Below are positions 1-8,324 of a DNA stretch of 64,000 bases, piece after piece; position 1 is the stretch's first letter; every line of letters begins with the position of its first letter. The translations under genes and the position numbers were made by a program. The notes below the pieces were generated by a model. The model saw only the letters and a program-made list of their open reading frames with translations. It was not told the origin of the DNA and ran no database searches. The stretch comes from Candidatus Marinarcus aquaticus. GTDB lineage: Bacteria > Campylobacterota > Campylobacteria > Campylobacterales > Arcobacteraceae. Where the stretch lies: the NCBI RefSeq assembly GCF_004116335.1, contig NZ_PDKN01000009.1, forward strand, positions 1 to 64,000, read 5' to 3'.

Positions 1-443
1 GACATGGTAAGACCATCAGTGCAGATATGATTGAAGGGTATAAAGGGTTGTTGGATAATATCAGTAAATCCACACACATGATTGAAGAGATTGCCAATGC
101 CAGTAAAGAGCAAGAAGCAGGGATTACACAAATCAATGATGCCGTGACACAACTGGATCAACAAACTCAACAAAATGCATCAATCGCAAGTCAAACGCAT
201 GATATTGCTGTCCAAACAGATACCATTGCTAAAGAGATTGTCAATGATGCAAACAGTAAAGAGTTCTTAGGAAAAGAGAGTGCTAAGATACAAACAGTTA
301 AAAAAGCACAAAAAGAGGAACCTCAGAAAGAGTTAAAAAAAGAGAGTCCTAAAAAGGAAGTGAAAACACAGGAGCCTAAGAAGAAAGAGGAACCTAAAAA
401 AGTGCACAGCACACATGATGATGCTGTGTGGGAAGAGTTTTAA
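1..443 (+). CDS. Methyl-accepting chemotaxis protein, C-terminal part (5' end outside window)
   Basis: The reading frame is open from the first bases, so the gene starts before the window. The visible part (IEEIANASKEQEAGITQINDAVTQLDQQTQQNAS as a pattern of heptads) is the descending arm of the cytoplasmic coiled-coil hairpin of a chemoreceptor, including the region near the methylation sites. It is followed by a Lys/Glu/Pro-rich linker of about 45 residues and ends in VWEEF. That end fits the xWxxF tether that recruits CheR/CheB in other bacteria, although this particular use is inferred. The stop overlaps the stop of the convergent small gene on the other strand. Confidence 0.9.
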   Translation, partial: HGKTISADMIEGYKGLLDNISKSTHMIEEIANASKEQEAGITQINDAVTQLDQQTQQNASIASQTHDIAVQTDTIAKEIVNDANSKEFLGKESAKIQTVKKAQKEEPQKELKKESPKKEVKTQEPKKKEEPKKVHSTHDDAVWEEF

Positions 444-661
444 TCTGAATCTTTTTTAGATTCAGGTTCTTGTGATTGTCGATTGTGGCAATCACACTTA
501 ATAATACTTCGAATGACAAAATATAAAATCGATACAAAAATCCCTATACCTACTGTTTTTTCAACACTGGCAATGCCTTGTGAGTTGAGATAAATGCCTG
601 TGAGAATCACAATGATATAAAAAATCAAAAGAGAGGGTTTTTTAAAATCAATAATAAACAC
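440..661 (-). CDS. Small membrane protein, unknown function
   Basis: 73 residues, with two hydrophobic segments (about residues 10-27 and 35-50) and a short polar C-terminus containing a CDCHNRQ stretch. I do not recognise a family. The start is GTG and shares one base with the TAG stop of the upstream membrane gene, so the two are almost certainly one transcript and translationally coupled. The stop overlaps that of the convergent chemoreceptor gene by four bases. Confidence 0.6.
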   Translation of the reverse strand: MFIIDFKKPSLLIFYIIVILTGIYLNSQGIASVEKTVGIGIFVSILYFVIRSIIKCDCHNRQSQEPESKKDSD

Positions 662-960
662 TATTTTTCTTTTTTAGAAGGAATGTATTTAAAAAACACA
701 TAGAGAACTCCTACCATCACAATCACACTGATAATGGCCATAAAGCTGATTTCTACTTCAGGCGTAACTCCTCTTTGATAGTTGGATGGAGCAAAGAGTA
801 TCATGGTAGAGATAAACATAAATGAAGCCGTTATGATAGCAATAATGTGTGCAAATATTTTATGAAATCGAATTTTATAGAAATCAAAGACCATTTTCCA
901 CGTTGCAAAGGCTGCTGTAAACGTGATAACAAGTACAATGATTTTATCCATATTTTCCAT
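661..960 (-). CDS. Small membrane protein, unknown function
   Basis: 99 residues with three predicted transmembrane helices (about 6-22, 38-57 and 72-91) and a basic C-terminal tail (KYIPSKKEK). No recognised family. It is the first gene of a two-gene unit with the 73-residue membrane protein downstream. The start could be the first Met or the Met four codons in. An AAAAGGA ribosome-binding site lies just upstream of the first Met. Confidence 0.6.
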   Translation of the reverse strand: MENMDKIIVLVITFTAAFATWKMVFDFYKIRFHKIFAHIIAIITASFMFISTMILFAPSNYQRGVTPEVEISFMAIISVIVMVGVLYVFFKYIPSKKEK

Positions 961-1152
961 TTTTATCCTTTTGTTATGGTGAGTTATTTTAGATACTATT
1001 TGCTTAAGGAAGCATTATGGGTGAAAATATAGTACAAATTTATAGCAATCACATAGCAAAGAATATAAAAAAATTGTAACTTTTAAAGACATCAAAGTAA
1101 ATTTATAATAAAGTTATAGGAACAATTATTAATATTCATAAAAGGTATGGCA

Positions 1153-3156
1153 ATGAAACGAGTTATCCTTTCGACTTTTATTCTGTTGGGTACATTAGCA
1201 TTTGCAGACCCCATTGATGATTTTAATCAAGGGAAGTATGCATATGAAGATAAAAACTACATTGAAGCTGCTTATTGGTTTAAAAAAGCAGCCAAAGAGG
1301 GAGAACCGTACGCTCAAACGCACTTAGCCACCATGTACTTTTTGGGACAAGGGATCAAACAAGATTATAAAGAGGCGCTTTATTGGTATGAAAATGCTGC
1401 TTCACAAGGTAATCCTACGGCACAACTCAATTTGGGGCACATGTATAAAAATGCCATTGGAACCACACAAGATTATAAAGAGGCGTTTTATTGGTTTGAA
1501 AAAGCCGCACTTTGGGGTGATGCGTATGCACAGTTTCAACTGGGACAACTCTATGAAAAAGGTTTAGGGGTACCTGCTGATACTGCTTTAGCTTTTCAAT
1601 GGTATGAAAAATCAGCACAACAAGGAAAAAAAGAGGCACAATATGCACTTGGTGTGATGTATGAGAATGGTTTGGGGGTAAAAAAAGAGGAGAGCAAAGC
1701 GTATTATTGGTATAAAAAAGCGGCACTACAGGGGCATGCGTATGCACAACTGGCATCGGGGTACATGCTTGAAAATGGTTTGGGCATCCAACCTGATTAT
1801 GCCTTGGCGTTTAATTGGTACGAAAAAGCGGCCAAACAAAACTTGCCTTCTGCAAAATATAACTTAGCCAATCTCTATTTTAATGGTTTGGGCATTGAGC
1901 AAAACTATAAAGAGGCACTTCACTGGTATGAAGAGGCTGCCAAACAAAAAGATGTCAATGCACAAGTCAATACGGCGTATATGTATGATGTAGGAAAAGG
2001 GACTCAGAAAGACGCTACTAAAGCCTTTTTTTGGTATGAAAAAGCCGCCCAAAAAGAGAATGCAACAGCACAGCAAAATTTAGCCATCATGTATGCGATG
2101 GGTGAGGGTGTGAAACAAGATTATGCACAAGCATTGACTTGGTATGAAAAAGCAGCCAAAGCTGGAAAAGCCGTTGCTCAAAACAATCTGGCGCAACTTT
2201 ACTTTGAAGGTTTAGGTGTAGAAAAAGATTATGCTAAAGCCTATAAATGGTTTAAAGAAGCCGCACGTCAAGGCGTAGATAACGCACAATTTTATTTAGG
2301 TGAGATTTATCTTAAAGGGTACGATACCATTGTCAATGTTCCAAACGCCGTGATGTGGTATGAAAAAGCGGCCAATCAAGGTAATATTAAAGCGCAATAT
2401 CGACTGGGTGAAATCTATTTTTATGGCAAATTCATTGACCAAGATTACAATAAAGCTTTTACATGGTATGAAAAAGCCGCTTCACAAAATGACGTGAATG
2501 CACAAGTGAATGTGGGTTATTTATATTTCAATGGCTTGGGTGTGCAAAAAGATTATGAAAAGGCCTATTTTTGGTATAAAAAAGCGGCACTGCAAGGCAA
2601 TGATATTGCTCAGTTTAATATTGGAAATCTCTATTATGACGGTTTAGGGGTCAAACAAGATTATCTTCAAGCCATGAGTTGGTATGAACAAGCCGCACAA
2701 AAAGAGAATTTAAAAGCACAACTGAATTTGGCGTATATGTATTATGATGGTTTGGGTGTGAGCATTGATTATGCCAAAGCCTTAAGTTGGTATGAAAAAG
2801 CAGCACTGCAAAACAGTGCAGCAGCACAAGCCAATTTGGGTTATATGTATTATGCCGGTAAAGGGGTGGTTCAGGACTACGAAAAAGCTTTTACATGGTA
2901 TGAAAAAGCGGCACTGCAAGGTGAAAAAACATCGCAATTCTCTATTGGATACATGTATGAGTTTGGACAAGCTGTCCCTTTTGATTATGAAAAAGCAGTA
3001 CAGTGGTATGAAAAAGCCGCCAAACAAGGTCATATTGAAGCGCAAACGCGTTTAGATAAACTGCTCAAAAGCAAAGAAGAAGAGAAAAAAGATGAGACAG
3101 AGGTTGCCCAAACAGCTGAAGATAAGGAAGCCCAAAAGAGTGGGCGAAATAAATAG
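1153..3156 (+). CDS. Secreted Sel1-repeat (SLR) protein
   Basis: 667 residues from the Met at 1153, chosen because AAGG at 1142-1145 is correctly spaced for it; a Met two codons earlier is too close. An N-terminal signal peptide (KRVILSTFILLGTLAFA, cleavage before DPIDD) is followed by 17 copies of a ~36-residue Sel1 repeat, each with the W(Y/F)xKAAxQG signature and a GLGVxxDY turn. The tail is Lys/Glu-rich. Sel1 proteins form alpha-alpha superhelices that bind other proteins. Unlike the Helicobacter Hcp proteins it has no paired cysteines. The likely location is periplasmic or surface. The nearly identical 108-bp units make this a likely site of repeat-number variation. Confidence 0.9.
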   Translation: MKRVILSTFILLGTLAFADPIDDFNQGKYAYEDKNYIEAAYWFKKAAKEGEPYAQTHLATMYFLGQGIKQDYKEALYWYENAASQGNPTAQLNLGHMYKNAIGTTQDYKEAFYWFEKAALWGDAYAQFQLGQLYEKGLGVPADTALAFQWYEKSAQQGKKEAQYALGVMYENGLGVKKEESKAYYWYKKAALQGHAYAQLASGYMLENGLGIQPDYALAFNWYEKAAKQNLPSAKYNLANLYFNGLGIEQNYKEALHWYEEAAKQKDVNAQVNTAYMYDVGKGTQKDATKAFFWYEKAAQKENATAQQNLAIMYAMGEGVKQDYAQALTWYEKAAKAGKAVAQNNLAQLYFEGLGVEKDYAKAYKWFKEAARQGVDNAQFYLGEIYLKGYDTIVNVPNAVMWYEKAANQGNIKAQYRLGEIYFYGKFIDQDYNKAFTWYEKAASQNDVNAQVNVGYLYFNGLGVQKDYEKAYFWYKKAALQGNDIAQFNIGNLYYDGLGVKQDYLQAMSWYEQAAQKENLKAQLNLAYMYYDGLGVSIDYAKALSWYEKAALQNSAAAQANLGYMYYAGKGVVQDYEKAFTWYEKAALQGEKTSQFSIGYMYEFGQAVPFDYEKAVQWYEKAAKQGHIEAQTRLDKLLKSKEEEKKDETEVAQTAEDKEAQKSGRNK

Positions 3157-3166
3157 AGGTGAACAG

Positions 3167-3967
3167 CTAATCTTTTTTGATTAAACGTTTATCTTCAAAC
3201 ACAATATGATTGACCAACCATATGTCCATATACTCTATGAGTTTTCTGTCCACTTTTTCTTTGGGTAAAGTGGGCACAAGTCGTATGAAGTTGTTCATCT
3301 CTTGAATGATATTTAAATGCAGTTTACGATGGTAAGTCAGGTATTTATAACGGATGCTCTGCATATACTCCTCTTCATTTTCAAAATGATATTTCATGTA
3401 ATCATACAAATCAACAATGGTTGCTTTAAATTTTGAATTGTGTTTATCTTGAATAGAGATGTCCAGAGCTTTAAAAGCGATTTCAAAAAGTTTTTGATGT
3501 TCATAATCGATTTTTTCATGACCTACTCTATAAACATCTTGCCACATAAATATTTTTTTGAGATCATGAATGGGACGTCTGAAATGAAAGAATTTTTTGT
3601 CGTGTTCTAAAATATGTCCCACAAAATAGCTTTGGATAAAATCTAAAAGCGCTTCTTTGATCTCAAATCTTGAATAATGTCCAATATTCTCAATAAAATT
3701 AGCTAAAAAACGAACCAGTTTTTTATGCTCTTTTTGGTGTGTCAAAAATTCAGGGTACGCAATCTCGACCATATACTTTTCTTCATGTTTAAAATGCGTT
3801 TTAGTGTAGTCAATAATCTCTTTGAGTACCTCTTTGATGGTGTTCATATCTTCTGCGTGATAAATCAGTTTATCACATAACAAAAATATGATTTTGTGTT
3901 CATTGTCAATTTTTTTGTGACCAACTGAGTAGACTCTTGACCAACTTTGGGGTGAGATGATTGTCAT
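3167..3967 (-). CDS. Tandem bacteriohemerythrin (two hemerythrin domains)
   Basis: 266 residues from the ATG at 3967, which has AAGG seven bases upstream; an in-frame Met 11 codons earlier lacks such a site. Two hemerythrin domains lie in tandem. Each carries the diiron-ligand pattern: VGHKKIDNEH, HFKHEEKYM, HQKEH and GHILEHD in the first; VGHEKIDYEH, HFENEEEYM, YHRKLH and NHIVFED in the second. Hemerythrins bind O2 at a non-haem diiron centre and are abundant in microaerophilic Campylobacterota, where oxygen sensing, delivery or detoxification are the usual suggestions. There is no membrane segment, so it is cytoplasmic. Tandem duplication in one chain is less common than single-domain forms. 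Confidence 0.92.
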   Translation of the reverse strand: MTIISPQSWSRVYSVGHKKIDNEHKIIFLLCDKLIYHAEDMNTIKEVLKEIIDYTKTHFKHEEKYMVEIAYPEFLTHQKEHKKLVRFLANFIENIGHYSRFEIKEALLDFIQSYFVGHILEHDKKFFHFRRPIHDLKKIFMWQDVYRVGHEKIDYEHQKLFEIAFKALDISIQDKHNSKFKATIVDLYDYMKYHFENEEEYMQSIRYKYLTYHRKLHLNIIQEMNNFIRLVPTLPKEKVDRKLIEYMDIWLVNHIVFEDKRLIKKD

Positions 3968-4153
3968 AATTAAACCTTTAAATACAGAAAAAAGAATCAC
4001 ATAAAAGTCATTTTTACATACTCAAAGTTATAAGCAACTTATATAATATTTTTACTTATTTAAATTCATCATGGTATAGAGCGTCAAATTTAAAAATAGG
4101 ATGAGGGTTATAACTCTCACTGTCTATAGTAATTTTACCTTGCAGTAAGTTAA

Positions 4154-4548
4154 TGGTGGAAGTGACGGGGGTCGAACCCGTGTCTTAAAACAGATACTAC
4201 CAGCGTCTACATGTTTAGAGGGGTTGAAAAATTTCACTTCACAACAGCTCAACCCGCAAGGCAATTGCGAAGCTAAGATTTGAAATTTCTCTAATAGGTG
4301 CAATCAATACCCAAAAGATAATCTATCTGGGTGAATCCACTATAACCTGCATAGATAGAATCTACAGAGTGAACCTCCGAGGCCTCAACCCTGTACAGGG
4401 GAGTCCTGAATTGTTTAACTTATGCTACTTTAGCGTAAGCTGGAGCGTAATTTGTATTGTTTGCGTCTAAAAAATTTGAACTTATTAAGGCGGTTCAGAC
4501 CTACATGCAACTGATCCTCTCTGCTCTAATCGAAGCCAAATCACTCCC
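4154..4548 (-). ncRNA. ssrA: tmRNA (transfer-messenger RNA)
   Basis: Read on the minus strand, the RNA begins GGGAGTGATTTGGCTTCG and ends with a T-arm-like GGGTTCGACCCC and CACTTCCACCA. The two ends form the seven-pair acceptor stem with encoded CCA. The internal tag frame (4420-4464) begins GCAAACAATAC and encodes ANNTNYAPAYAKVA followed by TAA. The tag is very similar to the Campylobacter tag ANNVKFAPAYAKAA. tmRNA with SmpB releases ribosomes stalled on broken mRNAs and marks the product for proteolysis. The resume region and pseudoknot-like GC stretches are present. Both ends are inferred from the pairing. Confidence 0.96.
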
Positions 4549-4633
4549 ATTAACAAAAAGTAGACGTACATTATAGCTAAAATAAGTTATAATACGGCTT
4601 ATTTTAACAAACAATTTTCAATGAAGGAATGAG

Positions 4634-5827
4634 ATGAAAAAAGGTATTTTAATTATCGGTGCAGGTGGAGTAAGTCGTGTTGCCACAGTGAAGTGTGCTA
4701 TGAATATCGATACATTTGAAAAGATTACTTTAGCTTCAAGAACCGTGTCGAAATGTGATGCGATTGCTGAAGATATTAAGAAAAATCAAGGTGTAGATAT
4801 TGATACAGCTTCCGTTGATGCTGATAATGTACCTGAATTGGTGGCACTGATTAAAAAAGTTAATCCAAAGCTGGTTTTAAATGTGGCGTTGCCCTATCAA
4901 GATTTAACAATTATGGACGCGTGTACGCAATGTGGTGTTGATTATGTGGATACTGCAAACTATGAGCACCCAGATGAAGCAAAATTTGAGTACAAAGAGC
5001 AATGGGCAAAGAATGAGCAATTTAAAGATGCCAATGTAATGGCACTTTTAGGAAGTGGTTTTGACCCAGGAGTTACGGGTGTTTTTTGTGCATATGCGCA
5101 ACAAAATCTCTTTGATGAGATTCATTTCATCGATATCATGGATTGTAATGCAGGTGACCACGGGTATCCTTTTGCAACCAACTTTAACCCAGAGATCAAC
5201 TTACGAGAAGTGAGTGCCAATGGTCGATACTGGGAAGAGGGAAAATGGATTGAGACCAAACCACTTGAAATCAGAGTAGAGCATGATTATCCAGAAGTAG
5301 GGGTGAAACCATCATACTTACTTTACCATGAAGAGTTAGAGTCATTAAGTAAAAATATCAAAGGTCTGAAAAGAATTCGATTTTTTATGACATTTGGTGA
5401 TTCATATATTGCGCACATGAACTGCTTACAAAATGTAGGTATGTTAGGAATTGAGTCAGTCATGCACAAAGGTGTTGAGATCATCCCTATTGAGTTTTTA
5501 ACGACACTTTTACCCGATCCAGCAAGTTTAGGACCACGAACTGTGGGTAAAACAAACATTGGGTGTATCATTGAAGGTTTAAAAGATGGAAAGAAAAAGA
5601 AAATTTACATCTATAATGTGTGTGACCACCAAGAGTGTTACAAAGAGACGGGAGCCCAAGCGGTGAGTTATACGACGGGAGTACCTGCTATGATTGGTTC
5701 AAAGTTATTGTACAAAGGTGTTTGGAAAAACACAGGTGTATTTAACATTGAAGAGTTTGACGCGAAGCCATTTATGGATGAGTTGATGACGCAAGGCTTA
5801 CCTTGGAAAATCCTAGAACTAGAATAA
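4634..5827 (+). CDS. Carboxynorspermidine dehydrogenase (saccharopine dehydrogenase family)
   Basis: 397 residues. An N-terminal Rossmann fold opens with GILIIGAGGVSRVA (residues about 4-17), followed by the saccharopine-dehydrogenase catalytic domain (GFDPGVTGVF around residue 145). In Campylobacterota this family condenses aspartate semialdehyde with a diamine to make carboxyspermidine or carboxynorspermidine. The assignment is supported by the decarboxylase of the same pathway 430 bp downstream. AAGGAATGAG precedes the ATG. A true saccharopine or lysine role is unlikely because bacteria of this group make lysine via diaminopimelate. Confidence 0.88.
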   Translation: MKKGILIIGAGGVSRVATVKCAMNIDTFEKITLASRTVSKCDAIAEDIKKNQGVDIDTASVDADNVPELVALIKKVNPKLVLNVALPYQDLTIMDACTQCGVDYVDTANYEHPDEAKFEYKEQWAKNEQFKDANVMALLGSGFDPGVTGVFCAYAQQNLFDEIHFIDIMDCNAGDHGYPFATNFNPEINLREVSANGRYWEEGKWIETKPLEIRVEHDYPEVGVKPSYLLYHEELESLSKNIKGLKRIRFFMTFGDSYIAHMNCLQNVGMLGIESVMHKGVEIIPIEFLTTLLPDPASLGPRTVGKTNIGCIIEGLKDGKKKKIYIYNVCDHQECYKETGAQAVSYTTGVPAMIGSKLLYKGVWKNTGVFNIEEFDAKPFMDELMTQGLPWKILELE

Positions 5828-5944
5828 CTCTTTTTCGCTCAAACTTGCGTTTACAAAAAGATATTAAGCAGGTCACTTACTTGATGTAAGCTTCCTCGCT
5901 TAATACTTTTCACGCCTTGTTTGAACAAAAAAACTCTTATTCTA
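5823..5944. repeat. Long intergenic imperfect hairpin
   Basis: A ~120 bp region in which the two halves are inverted copies of each other. GCTCAAAC (from 5837) matches GTTTGAAC (to about 5924), TATTAAGC (5862-5869) matches GCTTAATA (5898-5905), and ACTTAC (5875-5880) lies close to GTAAGC (5886-5891) at the tip. It starts at the stop codon of the dehydrogenase gene. It could be a transcription terminator or mRNA-stabilising hairpin, or a decayed palindromic mobile unit. I cannot tell which from one copy. Confidence 0.65.
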
Positions 5945-6083
5945 ATGAAGAGGTACTTTAACTTTATGAACAAAACCCCTTTTTTTAATTATCTGTAAAC
6001 CTACAATTATTTAAATCTTAATCACAACAATTTGACTTTTAACAAACCCATAGTATAATAAGAGACAACAAAAGGAGTCCATT

Positions 6084-6254
6084 ATGCAAAAATATATTTG
6101 TACCGTATGTGATTATATTTATGACCCAGCTTTGGGCGATGAAGAGAGTGGAATTGCAGCAGGAACTGCATTTGAAGATCTGCCTGATGATTGGGAATGT
6201 CCTGATTGTGGGGTTGGAAAAGATGACTTTGAACCATACAATGAAGAGGATTAG
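6084..6254 (+). CDS. Rubredoxin
   Basis: 56 residues, [20 protein letters not shown] at the N-terminus and [14 protein letters not shown] near the end. The two CxxC(D/G)(Y/V)-type pairs (YICTVCDY and [10 protein letters not shown]) are the four cysteine ligands of a single iron. It is full length for a rubredoxin. AAAGGAGT lies ten bases upstream of the ATG. Rubredoxins carry single electrons, commonly to rubrerythrin or superoxide reductase in oxygen-sensitive organisms. It sits between the two polyamine genes and is followed, in the same frame and after three bases, by the decarboxylase coding region. Confidence 0.95.
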   Translation: MQKYICTVCDYIYDPALGDEESGIAAGTAFEDLPDDWECPDCGVGKDDFEPYNEED

Positions 6255-6257
6255 ACC

Positions 6258-7385
6258 ATCGAAAATTTAGAAAATTTACCCTCTCCAAGCTTTGTTTGTG
6301 AAGAGAAACTGTTACGTAAAAACCTAGAACTGCTGAAACAGGTACAAGAGGAAGCAGGTGTTAAAATCTTACTTGCACTTAAAGGGTTTGCACTTTGGTC
6401 AACTTTTGATATGTGCAAAGAGTATTTGCAAGGATGCTGTGCCAGTGGTTTAAATGAAGCCTTGCTTGCAAAAGAGGAGTTTGGTAAAGAGGTGCACACC
6501 TATTCGCCTGCATTTAAAGAGGATGAGATTGATACAATTTTAGAGATTTCAAACCATGTGGTCTTTAACTCGTTTGCACAGTTTCAAAAATATAAAGAAA
6601 AAGCCGTGGGGAAAACCTCATGCGGTTTACGAATTAATCCTGAGTACTCCAGTGTTGAAGTCGATTTATACAATCCTTGTGCTCCTTTTTCACGTCTTGG
6701 TATTACAAAAGCCAACTTTAAACCTGAACTGCTTGATGGCATAGAAGGGTTGCATTTTCATGCTTTGTGTGAACAAAATGTGGATGCTTTAGAAGGGGCA
6801 TTGGCTGCATTTGAGAAAAACTTTGCAGCATATCTGCCTCAAATGAAGTGGATGAATTTTGGTGGAGGTCACCACATCACACGTGAAGATTATGATGTGC
6901 AAGGGCTTATTAAACTTTTAAAAGCATTTAAAAGCAGGTATCCACACTTAGAGGTCTATTTAGAACCAGGTGAAGCCGTTGGTTGGCAAACAGGGTTTTT
7001 AATGGCGACCGTTTTAGATGTGGTGGATAATGGAATGCCATTGGCGATTTTAGACACCTCTGCTGAAGCACACATGCCTGATACTTTGGCTATGCCATAT
7101 CATGCAGCCATTCGAGGTGCAGGCTTACCTAATGAAAAGGCATATACGTATAGATTGGGTGGAAACACTTGTTTAGCAGGAGATATTATTGGTGATTATT
7201 CGTTTGATAAACCACTGCAAGAAGGGGATAAAATCATATTGGAAGATATGATTCATTATACTATGGTTAAAACCACGACGTTTAATGGTATCAACTTGCC
7301 AAGCATTGTGCTTCAAAAAGAGGATGGTTGTTACCAAGTTGTAAAAAACTTTGGCTACAATGACTATAAGTGCCGACTATCGTAA
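6258..7385 (+). CDS. nspC: Carboxynorspermidine decarboxylase, apparent ATC start
   Basis: A PLP-dependent fold III decarboxylase that converts carboxy(nor)spermidine to (nor)spermidine. The coding frame extends well upstream of the first Met at 6411. It includes SPSFVCEEKLLRKNLELL and the PLP-lysine region LLALKGFALWS, which must be part of the enzyme. No ATG, GTG or TTG lies between the rubredoxin TAG (6252-6254) and this region. The best start is ATC at 6258, preceded by AGAGGA at 6245-6250 at normal spacing. It gives a 375-residue protein, the usual length for NspC. Later motifs include PGEAVGW and NTCLAGD. Either ATC is a non-canonical start or a start codon has been lost. Confidence 0.88.
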   Translation: MENLENLPSPSFVCEEKLLRKNLELLKQVQEEAGVKILLALKGFALWSTFDMCKEYLQGCCASGLNEALLAKEEFGKEVHTYSPAFKEDEIDTILEISNHVVFNSFAQFQKYKEKAVGKTSCGLRINPEYSSVEVDLYNPCAPFSRLGITKANFKPELLDGIEGLHFHALCEQNVDALEGALAAFEKNFAAYLPQMKWMNFGGGHHITREDYDVQGLIKLLKAFKSRYPHLEVYLEPGEAVGWQTGFLMATVLDVVDNGMPLAILDTSAEAHMPDTLAMPYHAAIRGAGLPNEKAYTYRLGGNTCLAGDIIGDYSFDKPLQEGDKIILEDMIHYTMVKTTTFNGINLPSIVLQKEDGCYQVVKNFGYNDYKCRLS

Positions 7386-7397
7386 AAGGAAACATGA

Positions 7398-8324
7398 ATG
7401 GGTCAAGACAGAAGTATTATAAAAGATGAATTCTCTGATATGGAGGTCATCGACAGTTCCAAAGATATTAAGCACAACTACAATGATCAAAGTCGTGAAC
7501 GTGAACCCATGGCTGAAAAAGATGATGGTGAAAAAAAGATTCAGATTTGGGTTCGAAAAGAGACCCTGCTGTATCAAAAAGAGCTGACTCAACTGCAAAT
7601 TGAACTGCTTAAACTTCAAAACCATGTGAAAGATCAGGGTTTAAAAGTGTTGATTATTTTTGAAGGTCGGGATGCGGCTGGAAAGGGTGGTACGATTAAA
7701 CGTATTACAGAGCATCTGAACCCAAGGGGCGCACGTATTGTGGCATTGGAAAAACCAAGTGATATTGAAAAAACACAATGGTATTTCCAACGTTACACCA
7801 AACACTTACCCAGTGCAGGTGAGATTGTACTGTTTGACCGAAGTTGGTATAACCGTGGGGGTGTTGAGCCTGTGATGGGGTTTTGTACACCTGAAGAACA
7901 CGAAGAGTTTTTAAATGAGGTACCGGAGTTTGAAAAAATGTTGGTCAATTCTGGTATTATTCTGATAAAATTCTACTTCTCCGTTTCTAAAAGAGAACAG
8001 AAAAAACGATTTGAAAAACGAAAAGTAGACCCTTTAAAACAGTATAAACTCACTCCTGTAGATGAGAAGTCTCAAAAACTTTGGAATGAATACTCTGCTG
8101 CAAAATATACGATGCTTTCTGCATCTAATACGGCATTTGCACCGTGGACCATTGTACGCAGTGATAACAAAAAGAAGGCACGAATAAACTCTATTAAGTA
8201 TATATTAAAACAGATTGATTACCCAAATAAGACTCTTAAGGAGAAACTCAAATTGGATAAACGTATTGTCTTAAGTGGTACAGATGAGATAGAGCGAATA
8301 GAAAGGAAAAAAGGTATTAAATGA
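7398..8324 (+). CDS. ppk2: Polyphosphate kinase 2 family protein
   Basis: 308 residues. An acidic N-terminal extension of about 60 residues precedes the PPK2 core: the Walker A FEGRDAAGKGG, then FDRSWYNRGGVEPVMGF (the Walker B and lid region) and the Lys/Arg-rich segment KREQKKRFEKR. PPK2 enzymes reversibly transfer phosphate between polyphosphate and nucleotides. The substrate class (NDP or NMP) cannot be assigned from these motifs alone. AAAGGA precedes the ATG. It overlaps the next PPK2 gene by four bases (ATGA), so the two are co-translated. Confidence 0.92.
   Translation: MGQDRSIIKDEFSDMEVIDSSKDIKHNYNDQSREREPMAEKDDGEKKIQIWVRKETLLYQKELTQLQIELLKLQNHVKDQGLKVLIIFEGRDAAGKGGTIKRITEHLNPRGARIVALEKPSDIEKTQWYFQRYTKHLPSAGEIVLFDRSWYNRGGVEPVMGFCTPEEHEEFLNEVPEFEKMLVNSGIILIKFYFSVSKREQKKRFEKRKVDPLKQYKLTPVDEKSQKLWNEYSAAKYTMLSASNTAFAPWTIVRSDNKKKARINSIKYILKQIDYPNKTLKEKLKLDKRIVLSGTDEIERIERKKGIK

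Noticed and set aside
847-1032. Forward ORF of 61 codons
   Set aside because: It overlaps the membrane protein gene antisense, and its predicted product has no family features.
1153-3156. Regular ~108 bp repeats that might suggest a CRISPR or satellite array
   Set aside because: The repeats are in frame Sel1 coding units of one protein and have no spacers.
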